Below are positions 53,526 to 64,000 of a stretch of 64,000 bases of DNA, piece by piece. A program made the translations under genes and the position numbers. How positions within the stretch are numbered: position 1 is the first letter of the stretch; each line of letters begins with the position of its first letter. The notes under the pieces were generated by a model that had not been told where the DNA came from, made no database searches, and saw nothing but the letters and a program-made list of their open reading frames with translations. The DNA comes from Plasmopara viticola (Eukaryota > Oomycota > Peronosporomycetes > Peronosporales > Peronosporaceae), in NCBI GenBank assembly GCA_001695595.3, contig MBPM02000064.1, positions 434,001 through 498,000 on the forward strand, read 5' to 3'.

Positions 53526-56166
53526 TCAACGATTCTTGCTATTTTCTGTCGGCAATACTATATTTCCTGACTTTGAGATCTGAAACACTTTGCCGGAATC
53601 GAGATCCGTGACTGTCATGGGGGGAGAGACACCCCCCGCTTCCTTGGCCCCACTGCCATCAAGGGGAGCTCTAAACCCATGAAATGCCTCTTCTACACTA
53701 GCGTAGCCAAGTTTTAGCCGACGACGATGGGCGTTCCGCAGCTTGAGCAAGACGGGATGGCTACACGAGTCCAAGACTTCACAGACATTGGTAATCAAGT
53801 CGTGGGGCGTCAGCAACGCCAAGGAACGTCCGACCGTCGCGCTCACCTGCTCAGCACTCGTACACGCCGTGTCGCCACCCGCACTCAGCGCCACCACGTC
53901 CTCTTCGGCAGCGCTACAGAGCGCCAAGGCGACACAAAACATGCCTTCGAGGCCTTGCAAGAGACACACGTCCCAACAGCACAAAAGCGTATCAAAGCGC
54001 AATTGGGATTGGGACGCCGTCAACGTCACGTCGGAAAAGAGGGTCGGGAACCACTTGTACGCGAGCAGACACACGGGCAACCCCGCACGCTCGACGGCGG
54101 CGTGGAAGTGCGGCACGTGCAGCCGAGCGACTTCCTGCAACACGTCTCCTACTTGCACAAGGGACTGGAACAGATCAAAGTGATCGTGGCCCATGCCGTC
54201 ACAACAAAGGCCAAAGACATGGGGTAAGATCCGCGCGACGAGGCCGCGGAGGAACCGAAACGCATTGACTTGATCATTCTCGAGCACTTCGAGCAAGATA
54301 AACGCCAATCCATTCATTCCTTGCATGTAAAAGCCGGGAGACAGAGCCGCTCCGGCACCTTCCGACGCCACAGCGTCGTCGTCGGTGCGGACGTCAAGCG
54401 AGCAACTGGATAAGAACGCATGCAACACGTGGTCGAGATCTTCAAGTCGACCCGCCCGTTCAGTCTCCTTCAATTGAGGCGCACCGGCAGAGCCAGCGAG
54501 CCACTTGATGGTGCGTGGAATATCTTTCTGGACTTGGGCTTCGTCCCTATCAAGTTCACAATCAACGCATGGTCATTAGGGAAGCAAAGGTGAGAAAAGA
54601 ACCAAAACGAGCCGAGCCGTACTTTTCCGACAGGGGCGTCTGCAGCAAGTGTTGAAACCGCGTCTGCATCTCTTCGTCGGAGTGAGCCGGCGCTAACGCC
54701 CACGCAAAAATCTCGTGCCAGTACGTACTCCGCCACGTCGTATTCTGTTGCATCAGCTGCAGCGCTTCGACGAATCGACCAGCCGACTGCAGCTCTTTGA
54801 GCATGTGCATGAGGTCCATCTCGGGCAAAGACGTCGCGAATAAGGTCGCATCGCCCCGCTCTGTCCTCGATAACAGACTGGGTCTCGTCTTTTCCACTGG
54901 ACTTGCGTCTCCTTCCTCGTGTTCTTCATCAAAAAACACACTCTCGCCTTCCTTTTCCATGCCTTGAAACGCCTGCTCCAGATGGCGCATGTTTAACGAA
55001 CTCTGTCGCTGCAACGCCTCTAGATCAAACGAGCCTCGTGCCAACGCCCCGCCCGGGACCAAGCCTTCTGCGATCGTAATGGCGCGTTGAATGGCGTCCG
55101 TCCACGCCCGTCGATCGGTCTCGGACCGTGCTTGGAACAGCATCGATTGTGATCGTGCCGTCACGACAAAGCAAAACTTGCGATCGCAGACGAATTCGTG
55201 GACGGGCTTGACCCAACTTTGACTGCTCAACGTCACGACGCGCTTGGGTTTCGTGTGGAGACCAGGCCGATTAGGTCGACTAGATTCCATGGCCAAAGCA
55301 GGTCGCGTCTTGCCTTGACACGTTAATAAATCCCCCGATAAATCCACGACTTGCTCTTTCCAATCCCTCCGCGATGCTCTTCGATACTTGGCCAATGCTT
55401 TCAATTGCGTCAAGGGACTCGCGTCCAATCTCGTTCGTAACACGCCACACTTTGCAGGACTTCGTAAGAACCGCAGCGACACGGGCAAGGTTTTCGTTGA
55501 TTCCAAGAGCAGTTTCTTCACTTCCGTGGACGAGAGGGTTTGCAGGAAGACACCGTTGGCACTCACTAAGAACGAGCCGCGGGGAATGTAGACGCCCGCG
55601 ACCGTGAGGTTCTGCGACGTCTTGACACACGTGTCATGGAGCCACTCGTAGACGGAGCTCAGTTGCGCCATGTCCGTGCGCTGGGGCCGCGAGACGTCGA
55701 GAAACTCACTCTCGAGCGCTCGGTCTAGACTCAACTCACTCTCCCGACCCCAGTTTATGGGACTTGGCGGGCGTGGCACCATATCGTGCAATGCACTTGC
55801 ACAGAGTGCCGTCATCCACACGCGCATATCCTCGGCTTGTCGAGCACAGAGTACTACCTTGCTCGTGGCTTCCGCAGACCCGATCGTGACTTGAAAAGCA
55901 TGGTGTTTTCCTACGGTAGGAAACGGGAGGGTCTTGACCATCGCCCCTCGAACGTCCATCTCACGTTGCAACGTCATGCCATGAATCGCGTGGCTCGTAT
56001 GAAGCGAGGAGGAAGACGGCGAGGACGCGCGACGCAAGAGTTCCTTCTTCTTCATGGTGGAGGCGTATTCACGCAAGACGCCAGTTTTCGACAAGACATA
56101 GTAGCGTTTCTGCCAGCCGCGTAGTAATTTGCTGCGACCGTCTCGCGTCCACAGGACGCCTTCCAT
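53526..56166 (-). CDS. PH-PDZ-PH-TBC Rab GTPase-activating protein
   Basis: Two exons (56166-54623 and 54546-53526) give 854 residues. Order: PH domain 1 (residues 1 to about 130, opening GVLWTRDGRSKLLRGWQKRYYVL), a PDZ-like segment (about 185-245, NLTVAGVYIPRGSFLVSANG), a second PH domain (about 250-375, ending RSETDRRAWTDAIQRAI), a charged linker, a short helical segment (MHMLKELQSAGRFVEALQLM) and a TBC domain made by joining the exons. The TBC dual fingers are both present: VQKDIPR (Arg526) and YMQG (Gln590); WFPTLFSD and the following helices fit the fold. Such proteins switch off Rab GTPases at membranes, and the PH domains suggest phosphoinositide recruitment. Start is the ATG at 56166, which begins PH1 directly. 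Without the intron the TBC domain would lose its catalytic arginine, so the join is well supported. Confidence 0.85.
54547..54622 (-). other. Intron, TBC Rab-GAP gene
   Basis: Donor GAAAA|GTACGG, acceptor TTGATAG|GGACG, 76 nt, with CCCTAAT as a possible branch site. Splicing gives SEKDEAQVQKDIPRT, which is the expected start of a TBC domain with its arginine finger. Confidence 0.85.
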
Positions 56167-56843
56167 GGCGCCAGGTGGACAGTCACGAAAATGGCGAGGT
56201 GGGTTTTGGGTCGAATGCGATGCACCCGTTCATGTTTTGGGTGTTTTTGGTGGGTATAGGATTTACCATGGGTATGGGGTTATATGCGATGGAAAAGTAG
56301 CTATGCTGATTGCACGACTCTACGACCGTTATAAACGCGACGCAATGTGTAACTCGCACTCTTAAAATAAAAAGATGCCGATTACGGTATGAGCAATAAT
56401 TTAATACACCAACACGGTATATCAATTTAATACTTAAGAGGAACGCATTGTACCAGCGAATAGCACGAGAATTTCTCGACTTTTAACAGCGCATTAAAGC
56501 CGTCAATATCTTCATGGATCCGGCCAATGTACTACGTACATTTAACAAATAAAACGTGATTAGCCAAACTTGTTGTTTATGACATGCTTAAGCGTCTTGT
56601 ATTTGATTTATTGCACCTTGAATAGATTCTATAGTACACCGACATCGGGCTCATTGAAAATAGCACTATTTCTTTGAAAGCTGCATTCATATATGCTATC
56701 AATCGCGGTACACTAATAGGAAATCGGTTTATCGCTTTACCGGTACTATCTCGTACAAAACGGGATAATCTCATTGGTGAATACCCACTTACCTTAGCGT
56801 CTGGTGGGCATTCGCTCATTCGCGACGTCTTGCACCAGCTGTC
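56167..56843. other. Divergent intergenic region
   Basis: 677 bases between the start codons of the TBC gene (minus) and the NOP52 gene (plus). The middle is AT-rich; the right 150 bases become coding-like only close to the NOP52 start. It presumably contains both promoters. A 185-codon minus-strand frame over its right part overlaps the NOP52 gene and is a shadow. Confidence 0.5.
56814..56823 (+). promoter_or_regulatory. Initiator-like element of the NOP52 gene
   Basis: GCTCATTCGC lies 21-30 bases upstream of the NOP52 ATG at 56844 and matches the first seven bases of the oomycete initiator consensus (GCTCATT). A second CTCATT lies at about 56771. Confidence 0.35.
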
Positions 56844-58498
56844 ATGGAGAATGCTGCCTCGCGCTTCGGCCAGCACCTTGCACATACCGGTACGCTCGCA
56901 CGATCTTTCACTCTGCCGTCGTCTTGATGATTCCGTACCAATACTTATGGCTGTCTGTGCGATTAGAAAAAAAGTATCGGGACCGTGCTTTGAAAAAGCT
57001 GACCGTGTACTTGACGAAAAAGACCGAATGGACGTCGCTGGAGTGGGACAAGCTCTGGAAGGCGCTCTTTTACTGCATGTGGATGAGTGACAAGCGTCCG
57101 GTGCAAGACGAATTGTCCACGAACTTGGCGGCACTCGTGCACCAGATCCCGCGGGCTAACCTGGCGCTCGCCTTTGTCCACTCCTTCTTTTGTACCATGC
57201 ACCGCGAGTGGCACGGTCTCGATGGTCTACGTCTTGACAAATTCTACTCGTTGGTGCGCAAGTTTGTACGCGAGACCGTGGCGCTCTTGCGTCTCGAAGA
57301 CTGGAACGACACGCTGGTACACCACTTTGTCACGATCCTCTCGACCGAAGTGGTGAGCCAATCGCCCAATGGGTTACGGCTGCACTTGGCAGACATTTAC
57401 TTGACTGAGATCTACACGGCTGCGAAAGACGTGACGACAGAGGCCTTTGTGACGCTCTTCGAGCCGTTCTTGACATTGTTAAGTTGCGAGTATGACAAGA
57501 CCGTGTTTAAGCGTGTCCGAGCGCTCGTGTTTGAAGACATGGTGAAGAAATGCCAGTTTCAACCACCGGTGGAAAAGCGGGAGGAGAATAAGGAAGAGAC
57601 GGATACGGAAGAGGACACGATGGTGTTCGAACGCGTGGACTTGGCGCAAGTGCAGCATCGCATCTTTGCGATTGCGTCAGCCGATGACACGCCGGAACGC
57701 AATCGTGCCGCACTCTATACGCTGTACAAGAAGTTTGTCAGTGTGACACACGTCGACTCATTGCAAAGTGTATTAAAGCAGGTGAAAGAGGCGACGAAGG
57801 GGGTGGAAGACAAGCCGATTGCGAGTGATTGTTGTGTCAAAGAGAAGGAGGTGAGCGAGACGCGTAGAGTGGAAAAGGTCAAGAAGCGCAAGGCTCCCAA
57901 GGTAGACGACGTGGAGGCGAAAGGAGAGAAAGAAAAGGAAGCAAAGTCGATGGCATTGAAGAAGGTGAAAGTTGAAGAGATCAAGACAAGGAGTGCGGGC
58001 AAGGGGCCGGAGATGCCGGAACCGATTACTGCCAAAGCACCAGTACTAGCAACGGAGAAACCGAAGCAGGAGAAGAAGAGCTTGACTACAGTGACAACGA
58101 GTGGCCGAAGGTTCAAGCGTTGTATTGTATGTGGCGGATTCGGCAAAGGTTTGGTCCCGACGAACAAGCCTCTCTGTGGCCACTGCGAGCGTGCTCAAAA
58201 GACTCAGAAGAAAGTGGCTACTTTCTCATCAAAAAAACGCAAGGCCGCATGTTTGGCGCAGTCTACACGAAAGGAACCGGTGAAGATTGAATTGAGCAAG
58301 CAAGTGACGTTTGGCAAGAGCAAGACACTTCGACATGAAGTCTCGGTCAAGCGACTGCGCGCCTCGGCCAAGCGCGAGGCTGTCGTGAAGGATACCGAGA
58401 CAATTAAGGGCGTGCTGAAACGCTCGACGCCAAGTGGAGTTAAAACGATAAAAACGACGATAAACAAGAAGCGAAAGACGGCAGCTGACTTTATGTAA
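56844..58498 (+). CDS. NOP52/RRP1-type nucleolar ribosome-biogenesis protein
   Basis: Two exons (56844-56889 and 56967-58498) give 525 residues. The open frame around the 5' end starts only at GTG and carries unrelated residues; using the ATG at 56844 with a 77-nt intron gives MENAASRFGQHLAHT joined to EKKYRDRALKKL, which is the usual NOP52 opening. NOP52/RRP1 works in the nucleolus in processing of pre-rRNA to the large-subunit rRNAs. The signature KLWKALFYCMWMSDKRPVQ and REWHGLDGLRLDKFYSLVRK is unmistakable. After about residue 220 the protein is charged and low in complexity, with many lysine-rich patches (KKRKAPK, KKRKAA, NKKRKTA), and contains a small CxxC...CxxC zinc motif (CIVCGGFG, then CGHC) at about 58120-58190. 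It is divergent from the TBC Rab-GAP gene. Confidence 0.9.
56890..56966 (+). other. Intron, NOP52 gene
   Basis: Donor ACCG|GTACGC, acceptor GCGATTAG|AAAAAAAG, 77 nt. The spliced protein has a standard NOP52 N-terminus, whereas the unspliced frame has no ATG start. Confidence 0.8.
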
Positions 58499-61400
58499 GG
58501 TGACAGGGCCTCCTACACAAGACGATGGGGATTTAACGACCTGGAATTTACATTGGACGTTGTCGTCGTCTTTTTAGAGAGTTGAGCTTGTTGAGGCTGC
58601 ATGTTTACGATAAAAGTGAGCTTTTGTGGTAAAAGCTGGCCTTTCGTCTTTTAAACCCCGATGGTACATATTCCGGTTTGCATTAAGATGTATATATAGC
58701 CCCCTGCCTCAATCAAAGCTGATGCCACATGATGAGGATTTAACGTAAGAAATATTGTACTCATTTGATCAAATTCAAATTCAATATGCAAATTATTGCA
58801 CACTTATAGACCACGAATATTAAATGCTCATTCACCGAAAGAGCTTACATCTTTCTGCACGCCTCCTCTGGGTAGGGCGTTGCGTATCATACGTGGGTAA
58901 ATTGACAATTTGAATACTCACAAAGCTCTCGGAATGGATAGAAGTGAGCAGATTCAATTTTTATATTTAACTTTCTCCATATTAAAGTCTTAAAAGTAGC
59001 TATAAATAATACGTTAATCATACAATACTTGTTGGCTTTTAAAATGACGGCTTGCTTGCACTTCTCCATGCTGCCAAGCAGCCGGGACGCATCATGGCGC
59101 TCGAGCATCACGAGCAAAGGTTATGCTTTACAGCTTTGGTGGCACAGGCTTGAAAGGAGTTGGTGTTGGGCTCGAAAATGGGGTCTGAGTTGGAAATCCT
59201 TAACATTTCTACCTTCGCTAAGAGACGCCAGTGCTTTAATTTCTGAATAGAGAAGGATAAGGTGCTGGTCGCTGGGTCGGACTTGCACGCCAATAACCTT
59301 TTGCGTTTGCGCTTTCTAATATCATAAGCCTCACTAAAAGCTAGACACTCACCTATAAAAAAACTTTTACGTGTGCTGAGTGCACATAAATAAACAATTG
59401 ATAACAATATTTATATCCCAGCTCCACCAGCGCTCGTGCTTCTAGTCTGCAAGTCACAAAAGGTGTGAGTTCTATGAACATGCTCAGTTGAGAGAGTGGG
59501 ATTGACGGCCTCGGTTACTATGGGGACAAGTCAAGGTAACTATGCTCATAAATGAGGTTCTCCTAACGCTAAACTTATTAGAGTGCAGGCCGTACCAGTG
59601 GAAGAGGCAATTCGAATTGTTTTCTTGAAAAAACAGCCGCAGACCGGTTCACTTCTGTGGATAGCCTTGAATTAGTAAGAAAAAATCCTTTTGAAGAAGT
59701 GTTCGTGATTGAATCATAAGGTTCACTTTCATTGGACGTAAGCGTTACCAGGAAAAGCTACCAACACTGCTTATGCTACATTTAACACACCATCCTTGTA
59801 TGTCCCAAATAGCAACAACGAAGTGAGTTCTCGTCTTACCCAAAGGCTTCAAAGGGTTGCTGACAGAAGCCGCACCTCAGGTTCAGGAGAGTCTTAGAGC
59901 TTGGCAGTTCTCGATACTTTAAACAAGTAACGGCGGACTGCTGACTATACACGAAAATTTACGGGGGCATAAAATCTATTTTATGTCTCGGTAAATTCCA
60001 AGTTGTTGCAAAATTTGCACACCATCAAATACTTGCTGCCGGCCAAAGTACTAATGCTCTAAGTGAGAGCAACAAAAAGCAGGCAGATTCGATTTGTATG
60101 GCTAATGGAACGGCTCTAGGGTTACATTGGACCAGCTGGTAATATTAAAGGTTTTCGGTAGCTAGGCATTCTTACGCACGTTGTATTTGATAACGCGGCA
60201 AATCAAAGACAAAGCTGAGGTCTATAAACTGTCAACCGTCTGCCGGTGGTCTTTCATTCATATAAAGGAACCTAAGTATGAGACGCAAGTTTGTCTCTCC
60301 AAAAGATATTACAGGTCTCCTCTTGCGTAATTTCCACTGGCACGTGTGATGCTGCAAACATCTTACTTGACCCGAATGTCTGCTTATTGAAGTATCCTGG
60401 CCCCTTATGGAACATTGTACTTCGGGACGTTGAAACGCTGGATCTATTCTTTTGAAAAACGGACTGTTCAACCTCCTAAAATCATGTGACTGCGATCGCT
60501 ATCAAGCAGTTGACCACTCGAGTATAAACCCTTCTCCTGCGATGAAAAAATAGGCCCTTAATTGACATCCGTTTTATATGCCTGACGAATTCATTCGTCA
60601 ATCGAGATATTGATCGGTTGGTGTGTCCCAGCTCATAATCTGGCTTACGCTAAAGACGTTAGCAAGCATGTTCAGTTTGTCAGACTTGGATCCATGGCAA
60701 AAAACATTTCGCTCAAAAATGTGACCATCTTTGGACAAGCACCGCCGTCATAGGGCTGTATGGTCTAAACTGATCACAACAAGCTACGAGGCAAGAAGAA
60801 GCTTTTGAAACGTTACCAGTGCGTTCTTCATTGTAAGTAACTCGTTATTTAACTGTAATGATGTACGAATGATGGCACAGTCCGGAGGCATAGCAAACGA
60901 CGCTAAACGACTTTATCGGGGTGGACAAAGTCAGAAGATTGCCTGTCAAAAAAGCTATCTTTATGCCATCAAACGCATCCTGGTATTAGCTATCTCAGAA
61001 CCCTTTGTGCCCCAATTCATTGGATCAGACAAGCGCCTTGCGAGACCGCATAACGAGCACTTCACTTGTGCAAGTAACTAGCTAGTTCTAGCTTCTAACT
61101 CAAACCATTATGGAAAACGAAGCTTCAGTCAAGCCGAAAGACGACTTTAACTTCCTCGAGGTCTCCATAACGGCTTAGAAGCAGTCGAGGACTTTAATGT
61201 TTATTACTGCAAAGACAAGTTTGTCGATACTGGTATGGAAGCATCTTATGGTCCTTATTGGTTCCTTGAATCGACCGATCTCCTCCGGATCAGCCATGGA
61301 CAGTTATATCGTCAAAGTATGCTCGGACAAAAGCCTGGAAAAGAGGAAACAATCGTGTGACCGAGTTTTCGACAGAAATAAACACCGGACCTACATTAAA

Positions 61401-64000
61401 GGTGGTGTTTCTAAAGATAACTGATCATCTCGAGGTATGCGTATCTATCATTGTAAATGAAGATGTCGTAAGTCAACTCTTTGCGCAGCATACGTCGAAC
61501 CATGGCTCAGATTCACAAAAGTCCGATATAATAAAAACATTCTGATGTGGTGTCCAGAGACCCAACATTTCGAATACTGCCGTTTAGAGGACTGAGTTAC
61601 GAAATTGACCTTCTTCCATGCTAAAAGCATGTGTCCCTCGTGAGCCATATATGCCTTCTTTGCAACAAAGGAAAAATGATACGATCAGGGAGTCGAATGG
61701 CAACTAATTTAGGCTTATAAGAAATATATCAGTGTAGCGGTTCCTGCACAAACTATTTTTTTACTTCCTCACAATATGTTCGGATACTTTTCGTACAGTA
61801 TAAAAATTTTGAATGAAGGATGCTAAAATAAGCTTTTAAGGCGATATTATACCTAGTGGTAAGCTACGTAAGTGACCGAAAAGACGCAAGGGCTATTTTA
61901 AGCATTCTCAACGTTAAGCGTAGCATTCTGGCTTTTCTCCTTCAGCGCAGTTTAGTATCTTTGAGATTTGAAATTCTGAATAGTTTGAATACTCTTAGAC
62001 TTGACGCAACAACCAGCTGTATTGCCGATCGTTTCTCTAGAAAAGGTTTCTTGGACAAATATGAATTCTTTGGTGACACCCAAGAGTTAAATTCGTATCG
62101 CATTCTTACTCTTTTCAGCAAAGCCATGTCACCTGCACTTCGAAAATGTGGCGTGTCTGAAAAAGCTGCGCCACCTGCTTGTAAAACATTTTTGTACCCA
62201 AAGTGGTAACATTATGCTACTTTTAATAGACCAAATCTTCCAATGTGTTGCACGGACCTTTATTTACCACCTGCAACCATTTCTTACTCCTGTATAGATA
62301 CCCCAGAGTTCCGCTATCGCTTGTAAGCGCGAATACTTATAAAATAAGCGGAAAGAGGTTTGGAACCCTTTTCCCTTCCTCGGTAGTGTCAAACCACAAA
62401 TCTTTCTGAAAATGCTACCTGACTTTGTATTATAAGCGGCCAAAAAGCTTCAGCAGGGCAAGTGAGTGTTTGCATCCGACAAAGCACTTCTCAGACAAGC
62501 AAGGAAAATCGAATAATAAAATGCTTCATCGGATCTTTCACAGACGTGGGTCGGCGCACATCATCGACTTTCCCAAGACAATGTCTTCCTCGATGCTCAG
62601 GACTTTGAACTTTAAGGTGTTTTTGAGAGGCACTTTGTGCACGGAGTTAATCTCAGGTTTAAGATGATGTACTGAGTCCGTACTACTTTAGGTGTGAAAT
62701 ACTAGGATGTGATTTCGCAAGACCCGCCTTCGCCATTACTACCTGAAACCATAACATCAGCTTGGCTCCATAGAAAGAACAATGTGTGACAGCAAACTGT
62801 GATGAGCAAGATGAGAGATATCTTAACCAAAAAATAGTATAATGGCAACAAATTTTTTTCATGCCAAACACAAGACGGGTATGCTTCGGGAGAGCAAGTC
62901 ATACCAACATTCTTTTTAAAAGTCTAATGGCAAGTAGAGCATCGTGCACACTTACAAAATGCTAAGCGCGGCCTTCGTCTTGGCACAAAGCCGGTTATTA
63001 AGAAGAATGTTTTGAAAGATGGCACGGTAGATTAGTTGACACTCAACCCATTCGACAAAATTTGCTCGCTCTTCATACGAGAAAGTGGCATGAGAATAAT
63101 TGGCTATTTTTAAAAGCTCTCGCGCGCATTTGAAATTTTCAAGTGTGCGATGATGCAATTGCTCTGGCTCCGCTGGGTCGTATAGTGAATGCGCATAGGA
63201 TACATAATTTGTCAATAGTCCGACCATTTACGGGCAAATAGACGTAAAGATCAACATTGTCCACTATCAGGTAATACCTAAGCTCATGCACGCGAATGCA
63301 TGCGATGCAAAAGCATGCGGCGCAAATGCAAGTCAGTGCGTCCTTGGCACATAACTTTATTTGTTATGGCTGCTATATCGATAAACAGGGCCCTTGCTAT
63401 TTTCAAGATCTTTGTGATATGCCCGGTCGCTTTTGAAACGAATGAGTTACGGGGGTGGATAGGCCATAATAAAATGTAAGAAAAGGTGAGAACTCAAAAG
63501 GAGTGACTATATGTCTTTCATACCATTTTTTTCGAATAGTTTTGGAAAGTCGGTTTCTTCACCAGGTCGTATGACCACCAATCGGCTGTCGATTATTTAT
63601 GCTTCATCTGGCTCTGTCATGGACATTTTGCCCAGTTCAAGCAGAGCTCACGCGCAGGAAATGGCTTCCAGTTTGAACTTTATACAGCCAAATCCGATCT
63701 TCAGTTGTTGTCATATCAGCTATATATCCCGGTCTAAGAAAAGACGATTAAGATTCCTTGTGAAGCCTTCTTATCCTGATCGACGAATCGACACCTGTAT
63801 TGACGCCTAACGTGGAGCTCCGCTCATCCAAGGCCACTCTCAATCGAATATGTACTGCTCTATATGAACCAGTAGATAAGTGCTTAAGATGCTTCAAATT
63901 TTGCGCGACTACATCACACCGGAAGTATAGCAAATGTGATACACGTCAGATGTTGCTCAATAGGCTTTTTGCCACACCGGGTAGATAGTCAGTGCATCAC
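58499..64000. other. AT-rich intergenic desert, right edge
   Basis: About 5.5 kb without a supportable gene. The longest frames (117 codons at 61856-62209 plus, 91 codons at 62952-63227 minus with ATG, 99 codons at 63511-63810 plus) have no recognisable domain or signal peptide and desert-like composition. A short perfect palindrome CATAAAAT-CT-ATTTTATG lies at 59968-59985, and an imperfect run of ATGCATGCGA-like units at about 63286-63331. No transposon domain was recognised. Confidence 0.45.

Noticed and set aside
54470..54736. Separate small gene between the TBC exons
   Set aside because: The frame reads through the TBC intron in the wrong phase and has no domain; splicing explains the region.
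56804..56966. Unspliced N-terminus of the NOP52 open frame
   Set aside because: It begins at GTG and reads residues unlike NOP52; splicing from the ATG at 56844 gives the expected N-terminus.

Overview
The window looks like nuclear DNA of an oomycete (a Peronosporales-like stramenopile); this is inferred from gene content and style, not from a species marker. The evidence: four intact SKN1/KRE6-type beta-glucan proteins of the wall-building kind, compact GC-rich genes with few short introns (62-77 nt where the frame proves them), Inr-like TCATT/TCCATT elements just upstream of several start codons, and long AT-rich stretches between genes holding decayed Ty3/gypsy integrase, a tRNA-headed SINE and short repeats. 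There is no bacterial operon structure, rRNA or CRISPR.

Layout: 1-11.1 kb is an AT-rich desert with a decayed gypsy integrase at about 2.65-3.06 kb. 11.5-16.3 kb holds two convergent SKN1/KRE6 genes. After another desert, 19.4-20.8 kb holds a three-exon ELMO-domain gene whose N-terminus carries two ubiquitin-binding modules; a decayed inverted copy of its last exon lies at 21.36-21.6 kb. 21.6-30.1 kb is desert with a second gypsy integrase relic (about 23.1 kb) and a perfect 37-bp tandem duplication (25.85 kb). 30.2-32.4 kb is the third SKN1/KRE6 gene. 33.6-48.3 kb is a dense block, all on the minus strand, in the order of transcription: fourth SKN1/KRE6 gene, YaaA/DUF328 gene, a giant EPG5-like autophagy gene of about 9.7 kb, and a coiled-coil orphan. 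48.3-53.5 kb is desert with a complete SINE bounded by 15-bp target-site duplications. 53.5-58.5 kb holds a divergent pair: a PH-PDZ-PH-TBC Rab-GAP (minus) and the nucleolar protein NOP52/RRP1 (plus). The remainder to 64 kb is desert.

Functionally the window combines wall polysaccharide synthesis in the secretory pathway (four GH16-fold proteins with signal peptide and C-terminal anchor), membrane traffic (TBC Rab-GAP, EPG5-like tether, ubiquitin-binding ELMO protein), ribosome biogenesis (NOP52) and a peroxide-stress protein of bacterial type. Several conventional start codons differ from the longest open frames, and four genes need introns to give full domains; these joins were derived by hand from splice signals and frame continuity. 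No secreted RxLR or Crinkler effector gene was recognised in the deserts.
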